A stretch of DNA of 64,000 nt, from NCBI GenBank assembly GCA_023382335.1, contig JAMCPM010000013.1, forward strand, positions 62,001 to 126,000. Reading direction: 5' to 3'. Shown one piece after another: positions 15,273 to 25,197 of the stretch. Below the pieces are notes generated by a model. The model did no database searches. It was given only the letters and a program-made list of their open reading frames with translations, and was not told the origin of the DNA. The position numbers were made by a program, and so were the translations under genes. The DNA comes from Actinomycetota bacterium (GTDB lineage Bacteria > Actinomycetota > Thermoleophilia > BMS3ABIN01). How positions within the stretch are numbered: the first letter of the stretch is position 1; each line of letters begins with the position of its first letter.

Positions 15273-17003
15273 ATGCAAAACATTGAGACATACGATTTCA
15301 TTCAGATAGCTGCGCTCTTCATGATCATCGGCCTGCTGGCAAAGCCCCTGGGAACCTACATGGCCCGGGTCTACCAGGGCGAGAAGAACCTGCTTTCCCC
15401 GGTTTTGCGGCCGGTGGAGCGTCTGATCTACCGGTTCACGGGGGTCGACCCCGGGCAGGAAGCCGGCTGGAGACAGTACGTTTTTTCCCTCCTGCTGTTC
15501 AATCTCACCGGCATGCTGCTAGTCTTCCTGTTCCTGTTGTTTCAGGGGATCCTGCCGCTCAATCCGCAGGGATTCCCGGGTTTTTCGATTCCGCTGGCCT
15601 TCAATACCGCCGTCAGCTTCATGACCAACACCGACTGGCAGGCTTACGCGGGCGAATCGGCTGCCAGCTACTTGACCCAGACCGTGCCGCTGACGCTGAG
15701 TCATTTTGTGGCCGCATCAATGGGCATGGTCATTGTCATTTCGCTGATACGCGGTATAGTTCGCAGGACGGCGCAGAAGATAGGCAACTTCTGGGTCGAC
15801 CTCACCCGTAGCATCCTCTACATTCTGCTGCCCATCTCACTGATCGCCGCGGTCTTCCTGGTGTCGCAGGGAGTGCTGCAGAACTTCAGTCCCTTCCAGG
15901 AGAGCAGCCTGGTGCAGCCGGTGCAGACGGCTGACGGCGGAGCAGTCAAGGTACAGACTCTGCCGATGGGCCCGGTGGCCTCGTTCGAGTCGATCAAGCT
16001 GCTGGGAACCAACGGCGGCGGCTTCTTCAACGCCAACTCGGCCCATCCCTACGAGAACCCGACGCCACTGACAAATTTCATCGAGATATTTTTGTTCCTG
16101 ATGATTCCGTTCGCGCTGACCTATACCTTCGGCCATATGGTCGGCAACGCGCGGCAGGGCTGGGCGATCTTCACGGCGATGATGGTCATCCTGCTGGCTT
16201 CGATGGGCGGGATGTACTGGGCCGAGCATGCCGGCAACCCGCTGGTTCACGCGCAGGGTATCGCCGGACCGAACCTCGAGGGTAAGGAGGTCCGCTTCGG
16301 CCTTGGCGGCTCGATCCTGTTTGCGGCCGGCACTACGGCAACTTCCGACGGCGCTGTCAACTCCGAGCATGATTCCTTCACTCCTCTCGGCGGCGGCGCG
16401 ACCATGTTCCTGATTCTGCTGGGCGAGGTGGCGCCCGGCGGCGTCGGCTCGGGACTATATACAATGCTCGCTTTTGTTATTATTGCCGTCTTCGTGGCCG
16501 GGCTGATGATCGGGCGCACCCCCGAATACCTGGGGAAGAAGATCGAGGTGCGCGAGATGTGGCTATCGGTGATCATCGTTTTGACGTCGGGCGTATCCGT
16601 GCTGATCTTTTCAGGAATCGCGCTGAGGCTGTCGGCCGGCACCGGCTCGATCGCGAACCCCGGACCCCACGGTCTCAGCGAGGTGCTTTACGCCTTCGCC
16701 TCAGGGTCCAATAATAACGGCAGCGCCTTTGCCGGCCTGGCCGCCAACACAAATTTTTACAACTTCACGCTCGGGCTGGCCATGCTGATCGGCCGCTTCG
16801 TCCCCGCCGTGGCGGCGCTGGCGATGGCGGGTTCCCTGGCCGCGAAAAAATACGTGCCGCCCAGCCTCGGCACACTTCCCACCAATAACATGACCTTCAT
16901 CACCTGGCTGATAGTAGTGGTGCTGATCGTGGGCGCGCTCACGTTTCTGCCGGCGCTGGGCCTGGGACCGATCGTCGAACACCTGATCATGACCGGGAGA
17001 TAG
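15273..17003 (+). CDS. kdpA: KdpA, potassium-transporting ATPase potassium-binding subunit
   Basis: A 576-residue polytopic membrane protein, normal for KdpA, the channel-like subunit that selects and passes K+. The four pore-loop regions are present, among them [33 protein letters not shown], and [21 protein letters not shown]. The ATG at 15273 starts 99 bases after the terminator. No kdpF gene is visible in the interval between terminator and kdpA. It is the first gene of kdpABCD and falls under the c-di-AMP riboswitch. Confidence 0.97.
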   Translation: MQNIETYDFIQIAALFMIIGLLAKPLGTYMARVYQGEKNLLSPVLRPVERLIYRFTGVDPGQEAGWRQYVFSLLLFNLTGMLLVFLFLLFQGILPLNPQGFPGFSIPLAFNTAVSFMTNTDWQAYAGESAASYLTQTVPLTLSHFVAASMGMVIVISLIRGIVRRTAQKIGNFWVDLTRSILYILLPISLIAAVFLVSQGVLQNFSPFQESSLVQPVQTADGGAVKVQTLPMGPVASFESIKLLGTNGGGFFNANSAHPYENPTPLTNFIEIFLFLMIPFALTYTFGHMVGNARQGWAIFTAMMVILLASMGGMYWAEHAGNPLVHAQGIAGPNLEGKEVRFGLGGSILFAAGTTATSDGAVNSEHDSFTPLGGGATMFLILLGEVAPGGVGSGLYTMLAFVIIAVFVAGLMIGRTPEYLGKKIEVREMWLSVIIVLTSGVSVLIFSGIALRLSAGTGSIANPGPHGLSEVLYAFASGSNNNGSAFAGLAANTNFYNFTLGLAMLIGRFVPAVAALAMAGSLAAKKYVPPSLGTLPTNNMTFITWLIVVVLIVGALTFLPALGLGPIVEHLIMTGR

Positions 17004-17007
17004 AAAC

Positions 17008-19080
17008 TTGACGCCTGCAGACAAAAAACAGGAATCGATCTTCAGCAGAAAGTTGCTGTGGCCGGCGCTGCTGAGCGCCTTCGCCAAGCTCAATCCTGTG
17101 ACGCTGTGGCGCAACCCGGTCATGTTCGCGGTCGAGATCGGCGGCGCCATCACGGCGCTGAACTTCGTCTATAACATCGCCTCCAGGAAGGGCAGCGACC
17201 CGGCGTGGTTCACCGGAGCGGTTTCGGTGCTGCTATGGCTCACGGTCATGTTCGCAACATTCGCCGAGTCGCTGGCGGAGGGACGCGGCAAGGCCAGGGC
17301 CGAATCGCTGCGCAAGTCGCGGACCGAAATCATGGCCAAGAAGCTGAAGAAGGCCGACCCCAACAGTCCCTTTGAGGAGATCAACGCCAACGACCTGCGC
17401 AAGGGTGACCTGGTGCTGGTTCGGGTGAACGAGCTGATCGCCGGCGACGGCGACATCGTTTTTGGCGCGGCGCTGGTGGACGAGTCGGCGATTACCGGCG
17501 AGTCGGCGCCGGTGGTCAGGGAATCCGGCGGCGACCGCAGCGCCGTAACCGGGGGCACCAGGGTGACGGCAACCGAGGGTGTAGTAGTGCAAATCACGGC
17601 TGACCCCGGAGAGACATTCATCGACAAGATGGTCTCGCTGGTTGAAGGCGCAAAGCGCCGCAAGACGCCCAACGAGATAGCGCTCAACATCCTGTTGATA
17701 GCGCTGACAATCATCTTTTTACTGGTAGTTTTCAATCTCGACTCGCTTTCCGGCTACAGCGTCGATTCCGCGGGGCAGGGGACTGTTGTCAGCCTGGTGG
17801 TGCTGATAGCGCTGTTTGTCTGCCTGGCGCCGACGACGATCGCGGCGCTGCTGCCGGCAATCGGCATCGCCGGCATGGACCGTCTGTTCTCGCGCAACGT
17901 CATGGCCCTTTCCGGCCGCGCCATCGAAGCGGCGGGTGACGTCAACACACTGCTGCTGGACAAGACGGGAACCATCACGCTGGGCAACCGCGAAGCGGTG
18001 GCGTTCATTCCCATCGGAGGGCACTCCGAACAGGAGGTGGTCGACGCGGCGCTGATGGCTTCCTTCACCGACGAGACCCCCGAGGGGCGCAGCATCATCG
18101 TGCTGGCCAAGGAGCAATACGGCTCGCGCCTGACGGAGCTGCCGGAGCATGCCGCTCCGGTCCCCTTCAAGGCCGAGACCCGCATCAGCGGTGTTGACCT
18201 GGAGGACCATTCCTACCGCAAGGGGGCGCCGGATTCGATCGTCAAGTACATCGAGAAGCGCGGCGGCAGCGTTCCCCAGGAACTGGAGGAGCAGGTGACC
18301 GCGATCGCCAAAGCCGGCAGCACGCCTCTGGCGGTGACCCGGGATAGCGAGGTCCTGGGGGTTATCAACCTCAAGGACATCATCAAGGGCGGCATCCAGG
18401 AACGCTTCTCGCAGCTGCGCACCATGGGGATCAAGACGATCATGATCACCGGGGACAATCCCCTGACCGCCGCCGCCATCGCCGCCGAAGCCAACGTCGA
18501 CGACTTCCTGGCGGAAGCCAAACCCGAAGACAAGCTGAAGCTCATCCGCGACTACCAGGCCGACGGCTACATGGTCGCCATGACCGGCGACGGCACCAAC
18601 GACGCGCCGGCGCTGGCCCAGGCGGACGTCGCCGTAGCCATGAACACAGGCACCCAGCCGGCCCGCGAGGCGGCCAACATCATCGATCTCGACAGCAATC
18701 CCACCAAGCTTCTGGACATCGTCGAGATCGGCAAGCAGATACTCATGACCCGCGGCAACCTGACGACCTTCAGCATCGCCAACGACATAGCCAAATATTT
18801 TGCCATCATCCCGGCGGCGCTGGTATCAGTGTATCCAGAGCTGGCGACGCTCAACCTGATGCGCCTGAACAATCCTCATAGCGCCATTCTCTCGGCGGTC
18901 ATATTCAACGCCATCGTCATCCCGTTTTTGATTCCCCTGGCGTTAAAGGGCACGCGCTACCGGCCGATGCCGGCGCAGAAGCTGCTGGTTTACAACCTGT
19001 TCATCTACGGCCTGGGCGGCGTCGTGGCACCGTTCATCGGCATCAAGCTGATTGACATGCTGGTGACTTTTTCCATATGA
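17008..19080 (+). CDS. kdpB: KdpB, potassium-transporting ATPase catalytic subunit
   Basis: A 690-residue P-type ATPase that powers K+ uptake through KdpA. The TTG start at 17008 lies four bases after the kdpA stop. Visible motifs are TGESAPV (actuator), [11 protein letters not shown] with the phosphorylated aspartate, the KGAPDSI nucleotide-binding loop, and [19 protein letters not shown] at the hinge. Length and order agree with the family. The close spacing to kdpA indicates coupled translation. Confidence 0.97.
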   Translation: MTPADKKQESIFSRKLLWPALLSAFAKLNPVTLWRNPVMFAVEIGGAITALNFVYNIASRKGSDPAWFTGAVSVLLWLTVMFATFAESLAEGRGKARAESLRKSRTEIMAKKLKKADPNSPFEEINANDLRKGDLVLVRVNELIAGDGDIVFGAALVDESAITGESAPVVRESGGDRSAVTGGTRVTATEGVVVQITADPGETFIDKMVSLVEGAKRRKTPNEIALNILLIALTIIFLLVVFNLDSLSGYSVDSAGQGTVVSLVVLIALFVCLAPTTIAALLPAIGIAGMDRLFSRNVMALSGRAIEAAGDVNTLLLDKTGTITLGNREAVAFIPIGGHSEQEVVDAALMASFTDETPEGRSIIVLAKEQYGSRLTELPEHAAPVPFKAETRISGVDLEDHSYRKGAPDSIVKYIEKRGGSVPQELEEQVTAIAKAGSTPLAVTRDSEVLGVINLKDIIKGGIQERFSQLRTMGIKTIMITGDNPLTAAAIAAEANVDDFLAEAKPEDKLKLIRDYQADGYMVAMTGDGTNDAPALAQADVAVAMNTGTQPAREAANIIDLDSNPTKLLDIVEIGKQILMTRGNLTTFSIANDIAKYFAIIPAALVSVYPELATLNLMRLNNPHSAILSAVIFNAIVIPFLIPLALKGTRYRPMPAQKLLVYNLFIYGLGGVVAPFIGIKLIDMLVTFSI

Positions 19081-19140
19081 GCGGGAAGGCTGAAGGCAGA
19101 GTGAGTATGAATACGAGCAAAAAAGGAAGATATTTTTGAA

Positions 19141-19707
19141 ATGAAGCTTCAGGAGATAAAAAAGACGTTGCTGTTCCTGCTGGTATTCCTGGTGCTGCTG
19201 ACCGCTGTCTATCCGGCGGTTGTCACCCTGATCGGGCGTGTTGCCTTCTCCAGTCAGGCCAGCGGCAGCCTCATCACCGCAAGCGGGCAGACGATCGGTT
19301 CTGAGCTGATCGGGCAGCCGTTCTCCGCTCCCGGCTACTTCTGGCCGCGCCCGTCGGCGACCGGCAGCACTCCTTATGATTCCACGGCATCGGGCGGGTC
19401 GAACTTCGGGCCGACCAACCCGGCATTGCTCGATGAGGTCAACGGCGCCGCGCAAACGCTCCGCGATTCCGGCGTCAGCGGGGATCTTCCCATGGACCTG
19501 GTGACATCGTCCGGCAGCGGCCTCGACCCTGACATATCCCTCGAATCGGCGCTGGTGCAGGCCCCGCGGGTCGCCGCGGCGCGAAACCTGCCCGAGAGCC
19601 GGGTGGAAGCTCTGATAAACGATCATCTGCAGTCGCGCACACTGGGATTCCTGGGAACGGAGCGCGTCAACGTGCTGCAGTTGAATCTCGCCCTGGATAA
19701 GTTATAG
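19141..19707 (+). CDS. kdpC: KdpC, potassium-transporting ATPase accessory subunit
   Basis: A 188-residue protein with one N-terminal membrane helix and a soluble domain outside the membrane. The family marks GSELIGQPFSAPGYFWPRPSA and SGGSNFGPTNPAL are present, with the ending segment LDPDISLESALVQAPRVA. KdpC stabilises the KdpFABC complex and raises ATP affinity. It starts 60 bases after kdpB; that gap is too short for another gene and holds only a weak purine-rich site before the ATG. Confidence 0.96.
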   Translation: MKLQEIKKTLLFLLVFLVLLTAVYPAVVTLIGRVAFSSQASGSLITASGQTIGSELIGQPFSAPGYFWPRPSATGSTPYDSTASGGSNFGPTNPALLDEVNGAAQTLRDSGVSGDLPMDLVTSSGSGLDPDISLESALVQAPRVAAARNLPESRVEALINDHLQSRTLGFLGTERVNVLQLNLALDKL

Positions 19708-19716
19708 AAATAGCCA

Positions 19717-21645
19717 ATGAACAGGGATGAGGAAAGGCCCGAGCCCGATGAGTTGCTGAAGCTGGCTCAGAGGGAAGAGGCCGCAAAGGAGCGGGGCAAG
19801 CTCACCATCTACCTGGGCGCGGCGCCGGGAGTGGGCAAGACCTTCGCCATGCTCAGCGACGGCCGGCAGCTTAAGAAGGAAGGCATCGACGTAGTCGTCG
19901 GTTGGGCCGAGTCGCACGGCCGCCTCGAGACAGAGGCCCTGCTGGAAGACATGGAGACTGTCTCTCCGGTGTCACTACGGTACCGCGGCTTTGAGCTCAA
20001 GGATTTCAACCTGGAAGCGGCGCTGGAGAGGCGGCCGCAGCTGCTCCTGGTCGACGAACTCCCCCATACAAACGCTCCCGGGCTCAGGCACCTCAAACGT
20101 TATGAGGATATCGAGGAAATCCTCGATGCCGGCATCGACGTCGCCACGACCATGAACGTGCAGCATCTCGAGAGCCTCAACGACGTCATCAACCAGATCG
20201 TGGCCATCCGCGTCAAGGAGACGGTGCCGGACACATTCGTTGACAAGGCGGAAGAGATAAAGCTGATCGACCTGCCGCCGGAGGAGCTGATCAAGCGCCT
20301 CCATGAGGGCAAGGTCTACGTCAAGGACATCGTCGGCATCGCCGTGGACAAGTATTTCCGTCCCGGCAACCTGCTGGCGCTAAGAGAGCTGGCGCTGCGG
20401 TTGGTGGCGGGGAATGTCGACGAGAAGATGCGCCAGTACATGCGCGAATACGCCATCGCCGGCATCTGGCCCGCCAACGAGCGGGTGCTGGTGGCCGTTT
20501 ATGCCAGCCCGACGGCGGAAAAACTTGTGCGCTCCGCCTATCGCCTTTCCTCCGAGATCGACGCCGAGCTGATCGCGCTGCACGTCGAGACCGAGAAGAA
20601 CAAGGATTTCAGCGAGGAAGAAAAAAACTGGCTCAACAACGCCCTCGATATCGCCAAGCGGCTTGGGGCGCGGATAGTCTGGATGAAAGGGGCTGACGTC
20701 GCCTCCGAAGTCGCCGACTACGCGCAGAAGAACAACGTCACCAAGGTCGTGATCGGCAAGCCGCGGCGGCATAAATGGTGGCCGTCGCTGTCGAGCAACA
20801 TCCTCATCTACACCGCCAACATCGACGTCTATCTCATGGACCCGGGGACCGGAGTCCCCATCCCCCGGCGGCCGGGGCGCAGCCTTGCTTCGCTGACTTC
20901 ATATTTCTTCAGCCTGCTGGGCGTGGCCGTGGTGGCCATGTTCGCCTTCCTGCTGAGAGATGTGCTCAACCAGGTCGACCTGCTGTTCCTGCTGCTGCTG
21001 CCGCCGATTCTGAGCGCACTGTATCTGGGGAGGGGGCCGTCGATTGCTTCCTCGGTCGTCAGCATCCTCACTTATGACTATCTGTTCGTCGCTCCCTTCT
21101 ACAGTTTTTCCATCTCGGACCTGAAATTCTTCCTTTCCTTTGTCATCTTCTTTGGCACGGTTGTGACCATCAGCAACCTGGCGGTGGGAAGGAGAGGCCA
21201 GCTGAAACTGCTCGAGGAGAGCGAATCGAAGAGCATAGCGCTATACGGCCTCAGCCGCGACCTGATCAACGCCAGGAACCTCGAGCAGGCGATCAGCATT
21301 CTGGTCCGCCATACGCGCCAGCTGTTCCAGTGCGAGATGGCGGTATTTATGGAACAGGACGGGCACCTGGCGGTCGAGGCCAAGAGTGATGGCTTCGACG
21401 TCGATTCCAGTGTTTTTGGCGTGGCGTCCTGGTCGCTGACCAACCGCAAGATGGCGGGCAGGGGAACCTCTACCCTGCCCGAGGCGCATGCTCTATATAT
21501 ACCGATGCGCTATGAGGAAGACGTCATGGGCGTGATGGGCATATCCGCCGCGGAGAAGATCCTGTCGAATCCCGAACAGCAGGTGGTCCTGGACACGATC
21601 GCCAGCCTCGGCGCCGTCGCCCTCGAGCGTATCGCCAGAAAATAA
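19717..21645 (+). CDS. kdpD: KdpD-type sensor lacking the histidine kinase domains
   Basis: A 642-residue protein that matches the sensory part of KdpD (full-length members are near 900 residues). In order: the KdpD N-terminal domain with Walker A GAAPGVGKT (residues 34-42) and DELPHTNAPGLRH; a universal-stress-like domain from about 250 to 370; a four-helix DUF4118 membrane region; and a GAF domain ending at the stop codon. HisKA and HATPase domains are absent, and the stop is followed in 19 bases by a convergent gene, so the kinase was not just split off. No kdpE lies nearby. It cannot autophosphorylate; it may bind ligand or regulate the KdpABC complex directly. Confidence 0.92.
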   Translation: MNRDEERPEPDELLKLAQREEAAKERGKLTIYLGAAPGVGKTFAMLSDGRQLKKEGIDVVVGWAESHGRLETEALLEDMETVSPVSLRYRGFELKDFNLEAALERRPQLLLVDELPHTNAPGLRHLKRYEDIEEILDAGIDVATTMNVQHLESLNDVINQIVAIRVKETVPDTFVDKAEEIKLIDLPPEELIKRLHEGKVYVKDIVGIAVDKYFRPGNLLALRELALRLVAGNVDEKMRQYMREYAIAGIWPANERVLVAVYASPTAEKLVRSAYRLSSEIDAELIALHVETEKNKDFSEEEKNWLNNALDIAKRLGARIVWMKGADVASEVADYAQKNNVTKVVIGKPRRHKWWPSLSSNILIYTANIDVYLMDPGTGVPIPRRPGRSLASLTSYFFSLLGVAVVAMFAFLLRDVLNQVDLLFLLLLPPILSALYLGRGPSIASSVVSILTYDYLFVAPFYSFSISDLKFFLSFVIFFGTVVTISNLAVGRRGQLKLLEESESKSIALYGLSRDLINARNLEQAISILVRHTRQLFQCEMAVFMEQDGHLAVEAKSDGFDVDSSVFGVASWSLTNRKMAGRGTSTLPEAHALYIPMRYEEDVMGVMGISAAEKILSNPEQQVVLDTIASLGAVALERIARK

Positions 21646-21664
21646 CAGCCGGTATGTTTATTCC

Positions 21665-23443
21665 CTAGTAGTGGACGTACACCGGCGTGCCAACCGGCGC
21701 CCGGTCGAACAGCCAGGCCGCAGCCGGTGTTGGCAGGTTGACACATCCGTGGGAATGAGCGACGCCGAAGAGGTTGTGCCAGTAGGTTCCATGGATGGAA
21801 TAGGGACCGGTGAACCAGAGCACGAAGGGCACATCGGGCGCGTAATACCCCGGCCCACTCATGTCTATGTACATGTTCTTGGAGTAGACATAGAACATGC
21901 CTGTCGGCGTCTCGTAGCCGGGGCCGCCGCTGGCGATCAGTGTCGACCAGTTCAGTCCCACGGCCGTGAGCACCTGGGTGGAGAGGTTGATGTCGATGTA
22001 TTGCAGCCCCATGATCACGAACGGCATTATGTCGAACTGGGGCAGTTTCGTGCGCTGCCACTCCCAGTTGCCGGCGCCGCTGAGCCAGGAGCGGGCGGGA
22101 GCGGTATAGCCGCTGCCGGATGGGCTGAAAATCCACAGGCCGGTTTCTGAATGGCTGTAGTCGTAGAGGATGACCAGCTCGGTCTTGCCGTCGCCGTTGG
22201 GGTCCGCCGCGGTCAGCTTCGAGCGGCTCCAGTCCCAGTTGCCGGCGCCGCTCAGCCAGACGCGATGCGGAGCCGAGTAGCCCGTTCCCGAGGGATCGAA
22301 CAGCCAGACGCCGGCTTCGCCGTTTCCATAGTCATACAGGACTCCGAGTTCGCACAGGCCGTCGCCGTTGACGTCCACCGGCTGCAGCTTGGAGCGGCCC
22401 CAGTCCCAGTTGTTCTGTCCGCTGAGCCAGACACTGCGAGGAGCCGAGTAGCCGCTGCCGGAGGGATCGAAGAGCCACAGGCCCGATTCGGAATGGTCAT
22501 AGTTGTAAAGAACGGCGACCTCGTCCTTGCCGTCGCCGTTGACATCCACGGCGGTGAGCTTCGAGCGCCACCAGTCCCAATTGTTCTGCCCGCTTAGCCA
22601 GACGCGGCGGGGAGCTGAATATCCGGTGCTGTCGGGATCGAAGAGCCACAGGCCCGACTCGGAATGTCCATAATCATAGAGGACGGCCAGCTCGCTCTTG
22701 CCGTCGCCGTTGACGTCGAGCGCCTGCGGCTTGGAGCGGTTCCAGTCCCAGTTGCCGGCGCCGCTCAGCCAGACGCGCCGCGGAGCGGCGTAGCCGTCGC
22801 CGACCGGGTCGAAGATCCACAGGCCGGTGTTGGAGTTGCCGTAATCGTAGAGGACGGCCAGGTCGGTCTTGCCGTCGCCGTTATAGTCAACCGCGCTGAG
22901 CTTCGACCGCGACCACTCCCAGTTGCCCGGCCCGCTGGCCCATACCAGGCGCGGCGCGCCGTAGCCGTCGCCGACCGGGTCGAAGATCCACAGGCCGGTG
23001 TTGGAGTTGCCGTAGTCATAGAGGATCGCGATCTCGTCCTTGCCGTCGCCGTTGACGTCAACGCTTCCCGGGGGAAGGTAAACACTGGACGCGGCGGAGT
23101 CTTCCACGGGAGTAGCGCCGGTTGTCTGGGAGGAATTTTGTGTTGAGGACTGACCAGAGGCATCCGGGCTGGTTGATTGTCCGGAGGAAGAGTCCTGCAT
23201 GTAAACGTCAAGAGTGGCGGTGCCGGCGCCCGGAGAAGCGGCGGCTTTTTCGATGTTGACATCGGGACTATTTGTGGGCGCAATGATCTCGCCGGTCGTC
23301 GGCATTGGCGGCCCGGCGGCGGAGCCGGCTGTGGTTCCGTACGTTGCCGAGCCGGCAGATGCAGGCTCGGCGCCGAAACCAAACGCGGGAAAGACCAGGA
23401 ACAGCATGGTTGCCAGAGCGATTGCCAGGAATGATATTTTCAT
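21665..23443 (-). CDS. Exported L,D-transpeptidase with six FG-GAP-like repeats
   Basis: A 592-residue exported protein. The ATG at 23443 opens a clear signal peptide (ISFLAIALATMLFLVFPAFGFG). A Ser/Thr/Gln/Gly-rich linker of about 90 residues follows, then six repeats of 57 residues, each starting with a calcium-binding-like DVNGDGK and containing YDYGNS-GLWIFDP and a WLSGAGNWDW-RSKL end. The C-terminal 120 residues are a YkuD domain with the catalytic motif HSHGCVNL. Such enzymes form 3-3 peptidoglycan crosslinks or attach proteins to the wall. FG-GAP/VCBS repeats normally make beta-propellers that bind ligands or matrix. The combination suggests a wall enzyme targeted by a propeller; six repeats fit one closed propeller. 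Confidence 0.88.
   Translation of the reverse strand: MKISFLAIALATMLFLVFPAFGFGAEPASAGSATYGTTAGSAAGPPMPTTGEIIAPTNSPDVNIEKAAASPGAGTATLDVYMQDSSSGQSTSPDASGQSSTQNSSQTTGATPVEDSAASSVYLPPGSVDVNGDGKDEIAILYDYGNSNTGLWIFDPVGDGYGAPRLVWASGPGNWEWSRSKLSAVDYNGDGKTDLAVLYDYGNSNTGLWIFDPVGDGYAAPRRVWLSGAGNWDWNRSKPQALDVNGDGKSELAVLYDYGHSESGLWLFDPDSTGYSAPRRVWLSGQNNWDWWRSKLTAVDVNGDGKDEVAVLYNYDHSESGLWLFDPSGSGYSAPRSVWLSGQNNWDWGRSKLQPVDVNGDGLCELGVLYDYGNGEAGVWLFDPSGTGYSAPHRVWLSGAGNWDWSRSKLTAADPNGDGKTELVILYDYSHSETGLWIFSPSGSGYTAPARSWLSGAGNWEWQRTKLPQFDIMPFVIMGLQYIDINLSTQVLTAVGLNWSTLIASGGPGYETPTGMFYVYSKNMYIDMSGPGYYAPDVPFVLWFTGPYSIHGTYWHNLFGVAHSHGCVNLPTPAAAWLFDRAPVGTPVYVHY
22040..23065 (-). repeat. Six tandem 171-bp coding repeats (FG-GAP-like)
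   Basis: The six protein repeats of the L,D-transpeptidase are each exactly 57 codons, so the DNA repeats with a 171-bp period. Copies 1 and 2 are closest to each other, as are 3 and 4, which suggests growth by pair duplication. The final copy is the most diverged (SPSGSGYTAPARSWLSG). Confidence 0.85.
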
Positions 23444-23595
23444 AGATCGTTCGATGGTTGCCGCCTTTTCTCCGGGTGGGTAAAAAAGCCGGCCCAATTA
23501 TATGCGGGAAAGGTGCGTGTTACAACGGTTTGCGGGGGGTTTGAGCGCGGCGTTCGCAGGCCATCGGCGGACGCGGGCCGTGCCTGATACGACGG

Positions 23596-23671
23596 TGGTG
23601 GCGAGGCCCGGAATCGAACCGGGGACGCCAGGATTTTCAGTCCTGCGCTCTACCGTCTGAGCTACCTCGCC
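23596..23671 (-). tRNA. tRNA-Phe (GAA)
   Basis: Read on the minus strand, a 76-base cloverleaf with acceptor stem GGCGAGG/CCTCGCC, D-arm AGCTCAGACGGTAGAGC, anticodon loop CTGAAAA (anticodon GAA) and T-arm with GGTTCGATTCC. The discriminator A is followed by an encoded CCA. It stands alone between the L,D-transpeptidase and the GGDEF gene. Confidence 0.97.
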
Positions 23672-23918
23672 AGGGGGTGGAAAACCGCGCCCATGCATGC
23701 ACCCGAAAGCGGAAACAGGCAAAGCGCGGCACCCGCGCATTTTAGCGGTTTGCAGCTATAAGTGCAATTCAGGCGGCGCTTGCGGCGTGCCATCAGCGCA
23801 ATGCACCAGGCGCTTGCGGCGACATCGCCCGCCGTCTTCTGTTTGCTGACTTGGCTGGAAACTGCTAGTATCAATATCCGCTTCTGTAAACAGTCTTGCG
23901 GGCACGGTCTCTCCTATC

Positions 23919-25082
23919 ATGAATAAGACTCCCCAGCATCCAACCGCGGGCGCAAGCGGCGCCGGTGACTCCAACAGCCATGACGAGCTCAAACGGCTGC
24001 TGGAAGAATCGCGGGACGAGATCGTCCACCTTCGCCAACAGCTCAAGGATTACCCGGAACAGCTCGAGGAGAAAGTGCGCGAGCGCACCCGCGAACTTGA
24101 GGCGATCAACCGCATCGCCACTACCGTAAGCCGATCTCTCAACCTCGACACGATCCTTAGGGATTCCCTGGAAAAAGCACTGGAAGTCCTGCAATTGAAG
24201 GTAGGCGCGGTCTTCCTTATGGATGAGAACAAGGCCGAGCTCAACCTGATGGTCCATCAGGGGCTGCCCGAGGATGTAGTCGAGGAAATGCAGATTACGG
24301 CGCTCGGGGAGGACTGTCCTGGCATGGTCGCGCTCAAGGGTGAGCCTATCCTGGTGGCCGATTTTCAGATCTCCAGGAACCCCGAGAGCCCTTTCAACCG
24401 CTACCCCGAGTTCAAGTCGCTGGCCGGCATCCCGCTCGAGTCGAAGGGCAAGGTCCGCGGTGTCCTTTGCCTGCTGAGCCACAGTCCCGAGCGCTTCAGC
24501 CAGCAGGATCTCAAACTGCTGGTCACGATCGGCAGTGAGATCGGTGTCGCGATCGAGAACGCCTGGCTCTACGAAAAATCCTGGGCCCATTCCAAGAAGA
24601 TGGAAGAGCTGTCGATGACCGACAGCCTCACCGGACTTTACAACCGGAGACATTTCTACCGCAGGCTCAAGGAGGAGATGGCCCGCGCCAAGCGGCAGAA
24701 GCATCCCGTCTCACTGCTCGTGGTCGATCTCGATAACCTCAAGGAATACAACGACGCCCACGGGCACCTTCGCGGCGATGAAGCCCTGCGTGGCGTCGCC
24801 CAGGCGGTGACCGCCAGCATCCGCCAGGACGTCGACAACGGTTTCCGCTACGGCGGTGACGAGTTCGCGGTCATCCTTCCCTATAGCGACATCATCGAGG
24901 GCGCCGAGGTCGCCGAGCGCATCCGCAAGACTTTCGAGGATTTCGCGCTTGAAGGAACAAGCCTCAGCATCGGCCTGGCCGAGCTCGATTTCGAAGAGGA
25001 CGTCGACGACTTCGTCACCCGCGCCGACACCGCCATGTATGTCGCCAAGAATTCCGGCGGCAACAAGGTCAACCGCGCCTGA
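23919..25082 (+). CDS. GAF-GGDEF diguanylate cyclase
   Basis: A 387-residue cytoplasmic signalling protein. Residues 20-65 form a coiled coil, a GAF domain spans about 66-215, and a GGDEF domain about 228-387. The catalytic motif is intact as GGDEF (312-316) after FRY, with DLDNLKEYND upstream, so it should make c-di-GMP from GTP. The usual RxxD inhibitory site ahead of the motif reads QDVD, so product inhibition may be lost. No membrane helix is present, so the GAF domain would sense an internal ligand or partner. The gene is alone; the next gene starts 115 bases on. Confidence 0.92.
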   Translation: MNKTPQHPTAGASGAGDSNSHDELKRLLEESRDEIVHLRQQLKDYPEQLEEKVRERTRELEAINRIATTVSRSLNLDTILRDSLEKALEVLQLKVGAVFLMDENKAELNLMVHQGLPEDVVEEMQITALGEDCPGMVALKGEPILVADFQISRNPESPFNRYPEFKSLAGIPLESKGKVRGVLCLLSHSPERFSQQDLKLLVTIGSEIGVAIENAWLYEKSWAHSKKMEELSMTDSLTGLYNRRHFYRRLKEEMARAKRQKHPVSLLVVDLDNLKEYNDAHGHLRGDEALRGVAQAVTASIRQDVDNGFRYGGDEFAVILPYSDIIEGAEVAERIRKTFEDFALEGTSLSIGLAELDFEEDVDDFVTRADTAMYVAKNSGGNKVNRA

Positions 25083-25197
25083 AACCCTGGTCCTGTTCAT
25101 GCCGGGCGACTGCCGGGACCGCCCCGAAGTGGTAGAATCCTTTCCCCGGGGCTTTAGGCGCTCCGGATTCATATCCCGTGACTGAATGGAGAAATCC

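Noticed and set aside
22040-23065. CRISPR-like array
   Set aside because: The 171-bp periodicity is within the coding frame of the L,D-transpeptidase and has no spacers; it is a protein repeat.
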